Part shown: in pieces, positions 1 through 10,363 of the stretch | Layout of the letters: each line of letters begins with the position of its first letter | Position numbering within the stretch: the stretch's first letter is position 1 | Origin: Arthrobacter sp. SX1312 | Lineage (GTDB): Bacteria; Actinomycetota; Actinomycetes; Actinomycetales; Micrococcaceae | Assembly: GCF_002929295.1 (NCBI RefSeq) | Contig: NZ_PJIM01000004.1 | Location: 1 to 64,000, forward strand | Reading direction: 5' to 3' | DNA length: 64,000 nt | Position numbers and translations under genes: made by a program | The notes under the pieces: generated by a model | What the model was told of the DNA's origin: nothing | Database searches by the model: none | What the model saw: only the letters and a program-made list of their open reading frames with translations

Positions 1-81
1 GGCACCTACCGCCTCCACCTGGACTTCCAACACCAGGACACCGTCAGAACAGCACAATTCACCATCCACGCAACCACCTGA
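1..81 (+). pseudogene. 3' end of a copper-cluster secreted/membrane protein, cut by the window edge
   Basis: An open frame runs from the first base to a TGA at 79-81 and encodes 26 residues, including GTYRLHLDFQ and TAQFTI. These match the C-terminal strand pattern of the 341-residue protein at 5925-6950 ([10 protein letters not shown] ... TARFTL). It is therefore the tail of a paralogue of that membrane-anchored, copper-operon protein. The start lies outside the window, so whether the gene is intact cannot be judged; the type is used here only to mark a partial gene. Confidence 0.6.
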
Positions 82-122
82 CACCACCACTGACCGGGCG
101 CCGGACACCCCACAACCCGAAC

Positions 123-148
123 ACCCATCACCCATCACCCATCACCCA
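123..148. repeat. short tandem repeat, 7-bp unit ACCCATC
   Basis: Three full copies of ACCCATC and part of a fourth lie in the gap between the partial gene at the left edge and the AhpD-like gene. No promoter or other function is evident. Confidence 0.6.
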
Positions 149-255
149 CAGCAGGCACCCGGCACAGCGGGCAGCACATTCGAACCGCCCAGGTCCCTCC
201 GCCCACAACACCTTCAAGCCAGCTTCGTTCCTGACACTCAAAGGACCAGATCATC

Positions 256-789
256 ATGCCTCGCCTCGCTCGACTGACTCCCCAGACAGCAACAGGCGCC
301 TCCCGCGACCTTCTGACAGACCTCGTATCCCGACACGGCCGGATCGGCGACATGGTCGCGACCATGGCACACTCCCCCGCAGTCCTGACCGGCTACCTGC
401 AACTCAGCCGCGCCATGAAACGCGCCAAACTCAACCGAAAAATCAGCGAACTGATCTCGATCGCCGTCCAGACCCAGCAAGGCTGCGGCCTGTGCCTGGA
501 ATCGCATATTGCTGCCGCACGCACCCTCGGAATCGATGACGAGGAAATCGACCGCGCCCGGACCGGAACGTCGGCGGACGCTGGTGTCGCGGCAATGATT
601 GCCTTGGGGCTTCAGGTTTACCGGGAGCCGACGTCCATCACTGACGAGCAGATTCTCGCCCTGTATGACCACGGCTACAGCGACAGCGACATCACCGACG
701 TCGTCGGTGTCGTGTCATTGAACATCCTCACGGGTGCATTCAACCTCGTTGCCGGTCTGACCCCGCATCGCTTCTCCGGCGGACACTAA
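256..789 (+). CDS. Carboxymuconolactone decarboxylase / AhpD-like family protein
   Basis: A 177-residue soluble protein of the CMD/AhpD fold. The redox motif C77-G-L-C80 followed by H84 sits after E65 and the family helix (ELISIAVQTQ). In AhpD the two cysteines form a thiol-disulfide centre that reduces a peroxiredoxin partner and the His acts as proton relay; the substrate here is unknown. The ATG at 256 has AAGGA at 241-245. It lies 35 bp before the start codon of the MFS transporter in the same direction, so the two may be cotranscribed. Possible role: handling peroxide or other reactive stress in a resistance island (inference). Confidence 0.8.
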   Translation: MPRLARLTPQTATGASRDLLTDLVSRHGRIGDMVATMAHSPAVLTGYLQLSRAMKRAKLNRKISELISIAVQTQQGCGLCLESHIAAARTLGIDDEEIDRARTGTSADAGVAAMIALGLQVYREPTSITDEQILALYDHGYSDSDITDVVGVVSLNILTGAFNLVAGLTPHRFSGGH

Positions 790-842
790 TCCCGAATCGG
801 CTGTGAATACCAGCCGCACCACGCATGGAAAGGAACAGGACT

Positions 843-2156
843 ATGCGCTTGTTCGCCATCCGCGACTATCGACACCTCTTCAGCGCCCAGGTCATTGCCC
901 TGTTCGGGACCGGCCTGGCGACCGTTGCCCTCGCCTTGCTGGCGTACGACCTCGCCGGCCCCAACGCCGGCGCGGTTCTTGGCACTGCCCTGACCATCAA
1001 GATGGTTCTTTACGTGGTCATCGCCCCCCTCGCAGCGGCATACGTCGACAGAATTCCCCGTCGGGCGTTCTTGGTGACCCTGGACGTCGTACGGGCGGGT
1101 GTGGTGCTGGGGTTGCCGTTCGTCACCGAAATCTGGCAGATCTACGTCCTCATCGCCTTGCTGCAGGCAGCATCCGCCGCTTTCACCCCGACGTTTCAAG
1201 CCGTGATTCCCGACATTGTGACCGATAAGAACGCGTATACGCGCGCTCTCTCGGCCTCCCAGGTTGCCTACACCATGGAAAGTCTCCTGAGCCCGGTGCT
1301 TGCAGCGGTCGCCTTGAGCTTCATGACCTTCAACTGGCTGTTCGCCGGGACCTCGGTCGGGTTCATTGTTTCAGCTGTGCTGGTGCTCTCCACCCGCGTC
1401 CCCAACGCGCGTCCCAGCGTCCACACCAAAGCGTGGGACCGGGCCGCCGCAGGAATCAGGATTTTCGTCCGGACGCCAAGGCTACGCGGCATCATGGCAC
1501 TGAACCTGGTCGTCGCCGCGGCGGGATCCATCGTCATTGTGAACACCGTCAACTATGTACGCGACGACCTCGGCGGCTCACAAACGGACGTCAGCTGGAT
1601 GCTCGCCGCCTCTGGCGGCGGCACGCTGTTGACGGCACTCCTCTTACCACGCGTCCTGGATCGCGTCGCCGAACGGTCGGTCATGATCACCGGCGCAGGA
1701 ATACTCATTGCTGGGACGGCCGGAGCCGTGGTGCTCACGGCGACGGGCGCCACAACGTATCTCGGCACAGGCCTGGTCTGGGCAGTGATTGGCAGTGGCA
1801 TGGCCTTGGTCGTCACACCAACGGGCAGGGTCCTACGCGCGTCGGTCGAACCAAACCGCATACCCGAGGTCTTCGCCGCCCAATTCTCCCTCTCCCACCT
1901 TGCGTGGCTCCTGACCTATCCCATCGCGGGCTGGGTTGGTACGAGTCTGGGTTTCACGGCTACCTGGTCCACCCTCGCCGTGCTCGCCGTCCTCGGCACC
2001 GTCGCCGCCCTCGCTCTCTGGCCACGCACCGACACCAGCAAGGACAAAGCTCCGGCGGACCGCAGCCGCGTGACGTCGGAACGGGACCTGGTGATGACAG
2101 GGACAGCCCAAGGAACCCTTGCCGCTTGCCAGTGCTCCTCCACCCGCACGACGTAA
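843..2156 (+). CDS. MFS transporter (EntS/drug-efflux-like)
   Basis: A polytopic membrane protein of about 437 residues beginning MRLFAIRDYRHLF, a typical opening of MFS_3/EntS-type exporters, with about 12 hydrophobic segments and the loop DRIPRRAFL between helices 2 and 3. An earlier in-frame ATG exists at 825, but the sequence GGAAAGG at 827-833 is better placed as ribosome-binding site for the ATG at 843. It follows the AhpD-like gene and is closed by a strong hairpin. The substrate cannot be named. The last about 40 residues are hydrophilic and rich in Asp, Ser and Thr. Confidence 0.78.
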   Translation: MRLFAIRDYRHLFSAQVIALFGTGLATVALALLAYDLAGPNAGAVLGTALTIKMVLYVVIAPLAAAYVDRIPRRAFLVTLDVVRAGVVLGLPFVTEIWQIYVLIALLQAASAAFTPTFQAVIPDIVTDKNAYTRALSASQVAYTMESLLSPVLAAVALSFMTFNWLFAGTSVGFIVSAVLVLSTRVPNARPSVHTKAWDRAAAGIRIFVRTPRLRGIMALNLVVAAAGSIVIVNTVNYVRDDLGGSQTDVSWMLAASGGGTLLTALLLPRVLDRVAERSVMITGAGILIAGTAGAVVLTATGATTYLGTGLVWAVIGSGMALVVTPTGRVLRASVEPNRIPEVFAAQFSLSHLAWLLTYPIAGWVGTSLGFTATWSTLAVLAVLGTVAALALWPRTDTSKDKAPADRSRVTSERDLVMTGTAQGTLAACQCSSTRTT

Positions 2157-2187
2157 ACACCTCGCGCTGTTAGTTCAGCTCAGCACC

Positions 2188-2233
2188 AAACTCATGATGC
2201 CAGGGACCGAGCGGTCCTTGGCATCATGAGTTT
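2188..2233. terminator. Long perfect hairpin after the MFS gene
   Basis: A 21-bp stem (15 bp perfect outer arm beginning AAACTCATGATGCCA, one G-T pair, then GGACC/GGTCC) with a 4-base loop GAGC. It lies 31 bp after the MFS stop codon and has no clear U-tract. Probably a transcription stop working in both directions. Confidence 0.7.
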
Positions 2234-3133
2234 AGAGCCAGCCCGAGTGCTGAACCACAACAGCAATTTCTGGCCCGGCACCAGGGCTATATACAAGTGA
2301 GCCATGGCTCGAGTTCTGTCGGGTTGTAGCGCGCCCTGCTTGCCGTTGAACGATCTGTGCGGCGCATCCCGAACGTGCCGGTAAGGCAGGCGCCAGTACG
2401 GAGCGCGCCCGCGGAGATTGCCCTGCACGATGGTCGAGACCGCTGCTGATCGTAGGCGCCGATGAATGACCGCTGGTAAAAAGTAGACCAACGAAGAGGA
2501 TGCTGCGCTGATGTCCATCAGCGGCAGGGTCGCTGCTGTCATTAGTAGGCTTGCGACGCAGAGGCTCTACGCGGAGGAGGTCTAGTTGTCGTCCCGCGAA
2601 CTGACGTCCGCAGGCGGTCATCGACGTCAACTGCCAATGAGAGCCTTACAAGACCTGTCCGGAGTGGAGTGAAACCAGGAACCTGCCGCAGGTAGAGGCT
2701 AAGCAGGTACGCAGGCCCATGATGCCAGCCCCGAGACGGACCCTCGCGGCGCTCGGCGCGAACCCACAGGGCGTCGAGGGTGAGGACCCCGATGCCAGCC
2801 AGGGTGCGCTATCGGCTGTAGGAGTCATCGAGGGATCAGCAAAAGAGCAGAAGCGCGCCGAACACGAAGGTGTTGGCGTTCACTCACCAGGACTACCTAG
2901 GGCCGGGTGGCTCGGCTGGTTTCGGGGTCGAGCCGGATAGCAGAAAGACCAAGGGTCACGATGACGTCATCGAGCGTGACCAGGAGATGCGCTCTTGCGA
3001 ACAGTAGAATCAACCGACGAAAGACCTTTGCCCGGCCATCTGCTCTCTCAATCATCGGACGACGGATAGTCTGACGCCAGACTTCTTCTAGCTTTCGAAC
3101 CCCTCGGTCATATCAGTCATCCGTAGAAACGCA
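2234..3133. other. About 0.9 kb without a convincing gene
   Basis: Only short frames without ribosome-binding sites, conserved motifs or sensible hydropathy are present on both strands. It may be decayed sequence between two resistance clusters. No inverted repeat other than the flanking hairpins was noticed. Confidence 0.5.
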
Positions 3134-3166
3134 GGAATGCGGTGACCGTCATGGTCACCGCATTCC
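3134..3166 (-). terminator. Terminator of the copper operon
   Basis: Perfect 14-bp stem GGAATGCGGTGACC with a 5-base loop, 25 bp downstream of the stop codon of the leftward YHS gene, the last gene of the copper operon. Confidence 0.75.
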
Positions 3167-3191
3167 CGGGCTTTGCTGTTGTTTCGTAGGG

Positions 3192-3479
3192 CTAGCCGGC
3201 GTGGGCGTACTTGGCAGGAGCGGCATCGAAGGCCGGACCGCAGCCAGCGCAGCAGAACCAGAACCGCTCTCCGTCGTAGTCACGGAAGAGCCCCTTGGCC
3301 TCGGCTTCGGCCTTTACCACGGGCGTTCCGGCCATGACGGGGCAGTAGGCGATCGGGCTTTCTCCCTGCTCGGGGCGGGCACCCAGGTGCAGGTCCTGGG
3401 CCGGGGTTTCGGTGCTGGGGGTGCTGCTGGTCATGTTGCTGGGCTTGGGGCTGCAGCAGCTGCCGGTACTCGGTTCCAT
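3192..3479 (-). CDS. YHS-domain heavy-metal-binding protein
   Basis: A 95-residue protein. The N-terminal half has a CC pair and a low-complexity Ser/Thr/Pro linker. The C-terminal half is a YHS-like domain: CPVMAGTPV, then FRDYDGERFWFCCAGCGPAF, with the paired cysteines typical of small metal-binding YHS proteins. It is the last gene of the leftward copZ-copA operon, 62 bp after copA, and likely binds or passes on copper (inference). Such domains are also found fused to copper P-type ATPases. Start chosen at the ATG opening MEPSTGSCC. Confidence 0.72.
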   Translation of the reverse strand: MEPSTGSCCSPKPSNMTSSTPSTETPAQDLHLGARPEQGESPIAYCPVMAGTPVVKAEAEAKGLFRDYDGERFWFCCAGCGPAFDAAPAKYAHAG

Positions 3480-3541
3480 AATTATTGTGTCCTTTCATCG
3501 TGATGCTCTGTAGGGGTACAGGGATTGTGGTGTGGTGCGGG

Positions 3542-5857
3542 TCAGGCGTCGACCGGCTGTGGCTCGTGGGAGCGCTGCGCAGCGGGTGACGGTGTTACCG
3601 CGTTGCTGGTAAAGGAGCGAAGGCGGAGGCTGTTGCCGACAACGAAGACGCTGGAGAACGCCATGGCGGCACCGGCGAGCATCGGGTTGAGCAGGCCCAG
3701 GGCGGCCAACGGTATCGCGGCCACGTTGTAGGCGAACGCCCAGAACAGGTTGGTCTTGATCGTTCCGAGTGTCTTGCGTGCGAGCCGGATGGCGTCCGCG
3801 GCGCCTCGGAGGTCGCCACGGACCAGGGTGAGGTCCGCGGCTTCGATCGCCACGTCGGTACCGGTGCCCATGGCGAGCCCGAGATCAGCCTGTGCCAGCG
3901 CTGCGGCGTCGTTCACGCCGTCGCCAACCATGGCTACGACTTTGCCCTGAGCCTGCAGGTCCGTGATAACCCGAACCTTGTCCTGAGGCAGGACTTCGGC
4001 GATGACCTCGGTGATACCGACTTCGGCTGCGACCTGCTTGGCTACCACCTTGTTATCGCCGGTGAGCAGGATCGGGGTCAACCCGAGGGCCCGGAACTGT
4101 TCGATGGCCTCCGCGCTGGTTTCCTTGATGGCGTCGGCGACGGTCAGCACGCCGTGAACGGCGCCATCCCATGCGACGACCACGGCGGTCTGTCCGGCTG
4201 ATTCCGCCGCAGACTTCGCGTCGGCGAGATCCTGGGGCATGGTCAGGGACCATTCCGCCAGCATCGAATCTCGTCCCACGATTACCAGGTGCCCGTCGAC
4301 GATTCCCTGCACACCACGTCCTTCGATGTTCTTGAAGGATTCGGGGACGGGAAGTGCGCCGACCCGCTGGGTGGCGCCCTTGGCGATCGCTTGGGCGATA
4401 GGGTGCTCGGAGGCGTCCTCGAGGGCGCCGGCGATGCGGAGCAGATCCTCGTCGGTCGTGCCGAACGCGGTGTGGACGCCCAGCAGAGTCATTTTTCCCG
4501 TGGTGACGGTACCGGTCTTGTCCAGGACGATGGTGTCGACCTTGCGGGTCGATTCGAGTACTTCTGGTCCCTTGATGAGGATGCCCAGTTGGGCTCCGCG
4601 TCCGGTACCGACCAGCAGTGCCGTGGGTGTGGCCAGGCCGAGGGCGCAGGGGCAGGCGATGATGAGCACGGCAACGGCGGCGGTGAAGGCTGCCGTGATC
4701 GGGAACCCGGCACCGAGCCACGCGGCCAGCGTCGCCACGGCGATACCGATGACGATCGGCACGAACACACCGGAAATCCGGTCGGCCATACGCTGGACCT
4801 CGGCCTTGCCCGACTGGGCGTTCTCCACCAGCTTGGCCATCTGTGCCAGCTGCGTGTCGGTTCCGATCCGCGTGGCCCGGATAACGAGTCGTCCTCCGGA
4901 ATTGACGGTCGCTCCGGTGACGGGGTCCCCTTCGCCGACTTCCACCGGAACGGACTCACCGGTCAGCATCGATTCATCGACCGCGCTACGGCCGCTGACG
5001 ACGATGCCGTCGGTGGCGATCTTCTCGCCGGGCCGAACCACGAATTCGTCATCCATAGCCAGCTGCTCGGTCGGGATACGGGTCTCGATGCCGTCGCGGA
5101 GGACTGCGACTTCCTTCGCGCCGAGCTCCAGAAGTGCACGCAGTGCTGCTCCTGCCTGGCGCTTGGAACGCTTCTCGAAGTAGCGCCCTCCCAGGATGAA
5201 CATGATGACGGCGGCGCCGACCTCGAGGTAGATGTTGTTGGCGCCATCGGTGGGCGCAACGGTCAGCTCGAACGGGTGCGTCATTCCGGGGGTGCCGGCC
5301 GTGCCAAAGAACAGCGCGTACAGGGACCACAGGAAGGCTGCGCCGGTACCCATCGAGATCAGCGTGTCCATGGTGGCTGCACCATGGCGCAGGTTGGTGA
5401 ACGCCGCCTTGTGGAACGGCCAGCCGGCCCAGAGGATGACCGGTGCGGCCATGGCCAGTGACAGCCACTGCCAGTACTCGAACTGCAGTGCCGGGATCAT
5501 CGCCATCGCAATGACGGGGATGGCGAGCACGGCACTGCCGATCAGGCGGTGCTTAAGGGCCAGCAGTTCAGTGTCGGGTCGTTCGTCATCGTTGGTTGCC
5601 TGCTGCCCACCCTTGGGGGTCGGGAGCGCTGCCGTATACCCGGTCTTCTCCACTTCGGCGACCAGGGCCTGCGCGTCGTAACCGGCGGGGGCACTGATAC
5701 GAGCTTTCTCGGTGGCGTAGTTCACCGTCGCCACGACGCCGTCGAGCTTGTTGAGTTTGCGCTCGATCCGGTTGGCGCACGACGCACAGGTCATTCCACC
5801 GATTTCGAGCTCGATGTCGATACCCGGCGCCTGCGGCTGGGCCGCTGATGCAGACAT
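3542..5857 (-). CDS. copA: Copper-translocating P1B-type ATPase
   Basis: 771 residues, full length for CopA. In order: N-terminal heavy-metal-associated domain with GMTC24ASC27, eight membrane helices, the transport motif CPC at about 401-403, the phosphorylation site DKTGT with Asp446, the nucleotide-site HP ([12 protein letters not shown]), and the hinge [10 protein letters not shown] from about 645. These are the class-1B Cu(I) exporter signatures. It uses ATP to pump Cu(I) out of the cytoplasm, receiving it from CopZ. It is the third gene of the operon copZ / 341-residue protein / copA / YHS, read leftward from a promoter with two CsoR-type palindromes. A silver-exporting role is also possible. 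Confidence 0.95.
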   Translation of the reverse strand: MSASAAQPQAPGIDIELEIGGMTCASCANRIERKLNKLDGVVATVNYATEKARISAPAGYDAQALVAEVEKTGYTAALPTPKGGQQATNDDERPDTELLALKHRLIGSAVLAIPVIAMAMIPALQFEYWQWLSLAMAAPVILWAGWPFHKAAFTNLRHGAATMDTLISMGTGAAFLWSLYALFFGTAGTPGMTHPFELTVAPTDGANNIYLEVGAAVIMFILGGRYFEKRSKRQAGAALRALLELGAKEVAVLRDGIETRIPTEQLAMDDEFVVRPGEKIATDGIVVSGRSAVDESMLTGESVPVEVGEGDPVTGATVNSGGRLVIRATRIGTDTQLAQMAKLVENAQSGKAEVQRMADRISGVFVPIVIGIAVATLAAWLGAGFPITAAFTAAVAVLIIACPCALGLATPTALLVGTGRGAQLGILIKGPEVLESTRKVDTIVLDKTGTVTTGKMTLLGVHTAFGTTDEDLLRIAGALEDASEHPIAQAIAKGATQRVGALPVPESFKNIEGRGVQGIVDGHLVIVGRDSMLAEWSLTMPQDLADAKSAAESAGQTAVVVAWDGAVHGVLTVADAIKETSAEAIEQFRALGLTPILLTGDNKVVAKQVAAEVGITEVIAEVLPQDKVRVITDLQAQGKVVAMVGDGVNDAAALAQADLGLAMGTGTDVAIEAADLTLVRGDLRGAADAIRLARKTLGTIKTNLFWAFAYNVAAIPLAALGLLNPMLAGAAMAFSSVFVVGNSLRLRSFTSNAVTPSPAAQRSHEPQPVDA

Positions 5858-5924
5858 GGGAACTTCTTTCTCCCGAGCGTAGGCCCGCCTGGTGTGGCAG
5901 GCCCTTCGGGGTGATAGGGGTCGA

Positions 5925-6950
5925 TCAGTGGTCGCTGTGACTGTCTTCTGACGCGGTGTCGCCGCTCGTGCTGCCGTGGGTCGTGCCGTGATCAGGTGTC
6001 ACTGCGTCGGATCCAGTGGTGTCGAGGGTGAACCGTGCGGTGTGCACAGTGCCATCGACCTGGAAGTCGAAGTAGAGGTAGTACCGACCGGTTGTGGGCG
6101 CCGTGGTGGCGAACTCGACCTTCGGCCCGGATGTTTCCTCCCCTACCGGCTCTGCTCCCTCGGGATGGACGTGCAGGTAGGCGAGGTCTCCTTCGCGCAG
6201 CGCCACCAGGTGCCCGTATGCGCCAAGGTAGGGCTGCAGCCCGGTCTCTGGCTGCCCGTCACGCTCGACGCTGACGGTCAGCGTCGACGCGGCGCCGGCG
6301 GAGAGGTCGCCCTTGAGGGAGACATCGAAACCGTCGACGGTCGTCGTCGTCGATACCTCAGGCGTGGTGGGCTGGAAGTCGCCAGCCACATTCACGGTGC
6401 TGGTGAGCGTGAGCTTCTTGCCGTACTCGGTGGGAGCGATATCGGCGTAGACACGGTACGTGCCTGCAGCGTCCCATGACCAGGGCAGCGACCAGCGTCC
6501 AGCCTCGTCCATGACCGGGTGCACATGACGATAGTGGTTTCCGTCGGACCGCACCACAATCAGGTGGAGTTCCTGCTCGTGCTCGACTTCATACGCGGTG
6601 ACTGGACTGCCGTCCGAGCCGGCGACGGTGAAGGACAGCTCGCCGTCCTGTCCGATGCGCTCAGGGACGGATAGGTCTTCGAGCTGGTATCCGTTTTGCG
6701 CGACAGTGACACCTCCGACGGAATGCGGCGCCTGCTGCACATCGGAGGAAGCTGTTTCGGCAGATTGGCTATGACCGCCATCGCTGTGGCCCGGCGCGTC
6801 GGATTGCTGATCCATCGTGTGGCCCCCGGCCCTCTGCTCCCAGGCCGACACTGTTCCTTCAGGAACAAGGGCTCCCGCAGCAGCGAAAGTGCCACCAAAC
6901 GCCACTAGCAAGCCGGCCGCATACGTTCCGATGCGCCCTGCAGCATTCAT
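5925..6950 (-). CDS. His/Met-containing membrane-anchored protein of the copper operon
   Basis: 341 residues. One N-terminal membrane segment (about residues 8-30, [20 protein letters not shown]), then a His-rich stretch with several GH and SH pairs and a Met, then beta-rich domains with HVHP twice (HYRHVHP and YLHVHPEG), and a His/Asp/Ser-rich tail ending DSHSDH. The layout suits a surface-exposed copper-binding protein. Its start overlaps the copZ stop by 4 bases, implying coupled translation. The last part resembles the truncated protein at the left edge of the window. Exact family not recognised; related proteins sit beside copZ/copA in Actinobacteria. Confidence 0.8.
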   Translation of the reverse strand: MNAAGRIGTYAAGLLVAFGGTFAAAGALVPEGTVSAWEQRAGGHTMDQQSDAPGHSDGGHSQSAETASSDVQQAPHSVGGVTVAQNGYQLEDLSVPERIGQDGELSFTVAGSDGSPVTAYEVEHEQELHLIVVRSDGNHYRHVHPVMDEAGRWSLPWSWDAAGTYRVYADIAPTEYGKKLTLTSTVNVAGDFQPTTPEVSTTTTVDGFDVSLKGDLSAGAASTLTVSVERDGQPETGLQPYLGAYGHLVALREGDLAYLHVHPEGAEPVGEETSGPKVEFATTAPTTGRYYLYFDFQVDGTVHTARFTLDTTGSDAVTPDHGTTHGSTSGDTASEDSHSDH

Positions 6951-7159
6951 ACGGACCGGACCGCCTTGTATCCTGCGTCCTCGACGGCTTCGATGATCGC
7001 GCTTTCCTCGACGGGGCCGTTGCCGCTCACCACGAGCTTGCCAGTCTGGTGGCTGACTTCGATCGAATCAACGCCGGGGACCTCGGCTACTTCCTCGCGG
7101 ATGGACATCTCGCAGTGACCGCACGTCATGCCGGTGACCTGAAACTCGATGGTTGACAC
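6947..7159 (-). CDS. copZ: CopZ-like copper chaperone
   Basis: 70 residues, a single heavy-metal-associated domain with GMTC13GHC16 and the usual beta-alpha-beta-beta-alpha-beta length. It binds Cu(I) and hands it to CopA. First gene of the leftward copper operon, directly behind two CsoR-type operators. Confidence 0.92.
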   Translation of the reverse strand: MSTIEFQVTGMTCGHCEMSIREEVAEVPGVDSIEVSHQTGKLVVSGNGPVEESAIIEAVEDAGYKAVRSV

Positions 7160-7179
7160 TGTTGCTTCCCTTCAGTCGT

Positions 7180-7228
7180 ATACCCCTGGGGGGTAAGTGT
7201 ATAGTCTAGATATACCCCTCGGGGGTAA
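7180..7228. promoter_or_regulatory. Paired CsoR-type operators between copZ and the oxidoreductase gene
   Basis: Two copies of the 17-bp palindrome ATACCC-N5-GGGTAA, at 7180-7196 and 7212-7228, with TATAGTCTAGATA between and across them, suitable for promoter -10 elements. CsoR sites in Actinobacteria are G/C-tract palindromes flanked by TA of this form. Copper binding to CsoR would release repression of both the leftward copZ-copA operon and the rightward oxidoreductase. The repressor candidate is at 17679-18011. Confidence 0.8.
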
Positions 7229-7262
7229 CGATGTCAAACCTTGCTACAGACGGGGATAACCA

Positions 7263-8426
7263 ATGGAACAGCAGAGAATAGTCATCGTCGGGGCGGGCGC
7301 AGCAGGCCTCAGTGCCGCTGCCACTGTCCGCGCTGAGGGCTACGAAGGCCCGCTGACGATAATCAATGGGGAAGTGCACCGGCCCTACAATCGGACGCTC
7401 GTCAACAAGGGTGTGCTGTCCGGACTGCTCACAGCCGAACAGATCGCCCAGCCAGGATCGTCCGCCCTCGATGCCGACGCGATTCAGGGCAAGGCCGGAT
7501 CGGTGGACCCTGATTTGGCAATCCTCACCTTGGAGGACGGCCGGCGTTTGCGGTATGACGCGCTCATCGCGGCCAGCGGCAGTGCCCCCCAGCTGTCCGA
7601 CCATGCGGCCGCCATCTCAGAGAGGGTGTTTCACCTACATACCGTGGATGATGCCGATCGCCTTCGCGCGCAATTCGCGAAAGACCCTGGCGGGCTCACA
7701 GTCACTATCCTGGGTGCTGGATTTATCGGCTCTGAGGTCGCCAGTTCCATGTCCGAAGCAGGTGCACATGTCCATCTCGTTTCCCGCTCGTCGATGCCTC
7801 TTGCCTCAGCGCTTGGCGAACACATCGCAGCACGCATCACCGAACTGCACAGCAACCATGTGACGACACACTTCGGACAGTCCTTTACGAACATCTCCAC
7901 CGGTTCCGACTCGGCCACCGTTACCCTGAGTGACGGCAGGGTTTTGGAATCTGATGTTGTCCTCATTGCCCACGGCACCAAGCCCAACACGGCCTGGCTG
8001 ACGGGTGGTGACGGCGGGATAGCAGTGGACTCGCGCCTGCGGTCCCGCGACTACAGAGGCGTTTACGCGGCGGGCAGCATTGCACTTCACACGGCCCGCA
8101 CCGGACAGCTCTATCGCATCGATCACTGGGACGCCGCCGTCGCTCAGGGTGCGCACGCAGCACGGGCAGCGCTGCACGACCTCCACGGCGCACCGGATCC
8201 GGCCGCCTATACGCCCGACTCCGGGTTCACAGTCACCCTCTACCAGCACTCAGCAGCGGCCTACGGCGCTGCGATGCCCGGCGTCACTGAACGCCACCAC
8301 GACACCGGCTCGACCGAAGCACTCTTGACCAGCTTCCACAACACCGACGGCGCCATGATCGCTGTAGCTGGGCTGAATGCTTTCCCTCAGCTATTCACAG
8401 CTTGCGCTCAGCTCCGGACACCATGA
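7263..8426 (+). CDS. FAD/NAD(P)-dependent ferredoxin-reductase-like oxidoreductase
   Basis: 387 residues. FAD-binding GAGAAG near the N terminus (IVIVGAGAAGLSAA), NAD(P)-binding GAGFIGSE near residue 160, the linker region with HGTKPNT, and the FAD-closing motif YAAGS. This is the ferredoxin/rubredoxin reductase arrangement (pyridine-nucleotide disulfide oxidoreductase class without the redox CxxxxC). It starts 35 bp after the second CsoR-type operator and is divergent from copZ, so it is likely copper-induced. Electron partner unknown; it could support a redox step in metal stress. Confidence 0.85.
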   Translation: MEQQRIVIVGAGAAGLSAAATVRAEGYEGPLTIINGEVHRPYNRTLVNKGVLSGLLTAEQIAQPGSSALDADAIQGKAGSVDPDLAILTLEDGRRLRYDALIAASGSAPQLSDHAAAISERVFHLHTVDDADRLRAQFAKDPGGLTVTILGAGFIGSEVASSMSEAGAHVHLVSRSSMPLASALGEHIAARITELHSNHVTTHFGQSFTNISTGSDSATVTLSDGRVLESDVVLIAHGTKPNTAWLTGGDGGIAVDSRLRSRDYRGVYAAGSIALHTARTGQLYRIDHWDAAVAQGAHAARAALHDLHGAPDPAAYTPDSGFTVTLYQHSAAAYGAAMPGVTERHHDTGSTEALLTSFHNTDGAMIAVAGLNAFPQLFTACAQLRTP

Positions 8427-9029
8427 CTCCATCAGCCCATTTGCCTGCGATGAAGGCGGCGTTTGATGACGAGCTGGCTGCCCGCTGGACAGGCGATCCG
8501 GAAAGGACGTGCCGGAGATTCAGCCGGCGAACCTGGAATCCGTCGTGGCGTTCCTTAGGGGTGAGTCGTGCGCCTCCGAACGGTGCCTCGGTCAGGAGTC
8601 GGCCACGCGAGGACATTCCCCGCCCAAGCGGTCTTTCACGAATGCAAGCTTGAAGTGATCATTAATGGCAATTGCACACGTCTTCGGCTCCTCAAAGGAG
8701 GCCGTATCGAAGGTCGCTCTTCGGAAGCTTGCCCTTTCGAACCCACATGCTGACGGGTCCCAATGCACGATAATCCACATACTTCTGGGCACGCCCCCCA
8801 AACGAGTTTCGGGTTGAGAAACGCTCTGGTAGCGGATGGGTCAGATGGTTCGAGGTCTCGCTCTGACGCACGGGAACTCCCGAGAAGGATGCTTCATTCG
8901 GTCCAGGATCCGTATCACGATGCGCGACGCCTCGAGGTCTCACGTAGTCAATCAGCAACCGAAAAGAGACATCGTCCCGCACTGCTTTTTGTTGCCGCGC
9001 CACCGAGTGTGGTCCCGATGAGATGGTCG
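8427..9029. other. 0.6 kb without a firm gene; possible frameshifted remnant at its start
   Basis: A short frame from an ATG at 8423 (MTPSAHLPAMKAAFDDELAA...) seems to continue after about 30 residues only in another frame (VPEIQPANLESVVAFLRG), which suggests a decayed small gene, unidentified. Nothing else supportable is seen before the leftward DMT transporter. Confidence 0.4.
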
Positions 9030-9920
9030 TTAGGGGCGTTCCTTGGGGCGTGGAAAGTCGATAAGCATTCCGACTCCGGCGAGGATGACGACAAGTCCAA
9101 GGATGAGCCCGGAGGTCACGGGCTCACCTAACCACAGCACCCCGATGGTTGAGGCCGAGACGGGAACCAATAGGGTGACCCCTGAAGCCGCCACCGGTCC
9201 GGCTTGGCGGATAATCCAAAAGTAGATCAGATAGCCGCCAGCGGTCGCCCCCAGGCCAAGAACGACCACTGCAATCGTCGGGCCGAAATCGATTGGTCCA
9301 GGCGGAGGTGCGATCGCTGTCACCGGTATCAGTAGGCCTACGCCAGCAAGTTGTTGGCCGAGGGCCACCACCATGGGGGGCGTGCCATGGAATGCCTTCC
9401 GCGTATAGACCCCTCCCATCGCGTAGAGCAAAGCCGCAAGCAAAGAAGCACCAACGGCTAGCATGGCTCGATTATCCATCTGCAACGGAGCCCCTCCGAC
9501 GAGCACCGAGACGCCGGCAATGCCTATTGCGACTCCCCCCAGTTTGCGCCAGGTAATTTTCTGCCGCAGCCAAAACCAGGCGACGAATACGGTAAACATC
9601 GGGGTCGTGGCATTCAGCACCGATGCCATGGAGGAGTTGAGTCCCATTATTGCGGTAGCAACGAGCACGAGAGGACCGACGACGTTCATCCCCGCCAGCA
9701 GCAGGAATGAAGGAAATCTCCGCCCGACAGCCTGCCACGTTACTTTGCTAGATACAGCGATAAGCGCTAGCGCCAGCGCTGCGATGACGAGCCGCCCATG
9801 TGTTGTACCAACAGCTCCGAAACTCGGTGCCGCCATAGCGATAAGAGGAAAGGAGCTGCCCCACAGTAAACCGACCAGTAGTAAGGCCATAATTACCGGA
9901 AAGCGACCGCCCAGCATCAT
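9030..9920 (-). CDS. EamA/DMT-family transporter
   Basis: About 296 residues with ten hydrophobic segments and two EamA repeats (LLWGSSFPLIAMAAPSFGA in the first, SLLAALLYAMGGVYTRKAF opening the second), ending in a basic tail (RPKERP). The usual length is about 300, so the ATG at 9920 is preferred: the sequence GGAAGG lies upstream of it, whereas longer frames add about 80 non-membrane residues. A metabolite or drug exporter of unknown substrate. It diverges from the region carrying two CsoR-type operators, which lie 440-540 bp upstream. Confidence 0.82.
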   Translation of the reverse strand: MMLGGRFPVIMALLLVGLLWGSSFPLIAMAAPSFGAVGTTHGRLVIAALALALIAVSSKVTWQAVGRRFPSFLLLAGMNVVGPLVLVATAIMGLNSSMASVLNATTPMFTVFVAWFWLRQKITWRKLGGVAIGIAGVSVLVGGAPLQMDNRAMLAVGASLLAALLYAMGGVYTRKAFHGTPPMVVALGQQLAGVGLLIPVTAIAPPPGPIDFGPTIAVVVLGLGATAGGYLIYFWIIRQAGPVAASGVTLLVPVSASTIGVLWLGEPVTSGLILGLVVILAGVGMLIDFPRPKERP

Positions 9921-10363
9921 CCGCGAAGAACCTTCCCACATGCCGTTATCCAATCCGAAAAATACCCATTCGAGATGCCATACGCATGGGAAGACTTTGC
10001 CCCGCACATTGAGAGCCTGAGCGATCTGGCAGTGAGCGCAAGGAGACACCCACTGTCCGGCAACACTGAAAAAAACACACCGCTGGCGTCCCGGACTCCG
10101 TCGGTTCAACTTAGCTGTCGACTTGCCGCAATCAATAGTGAGTGGAAAGCATTTCAATCTGGCCCATGCCAGTTACCTGCCATTACGCCCTTCATCCAGT
10201 CACCGGCCTGGATCGTGATCACTTAGCCGCTCACGGATAGATCCGTGGTTCTGCTTTTGTCCCGCGCGCTCTGTCACCGCCCCTCCGCTCTGGAGGTCCC
10301 ACCTCCGATGCAGCACTGTCCCAAGGACGAGACGTGCAGTCACCGCTGACGCGCAGGTACACC

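Noticed and set aside
2188-2233. Inverted repeat as an insertion-sequence end
   Set aside because: The arms are adjacent, forming one hairpin, and no transposase or second copy is nearby; a terminator is simpler.
4289-5461. Long open frame on the plus strand opposite copA
   Set aside because: It mirrors the codon pattern of copA, has no ribosome site or motif, and its composition is Gly/Asp/Arg-biased as expected of an antisense shadow in GC-rich DNA.
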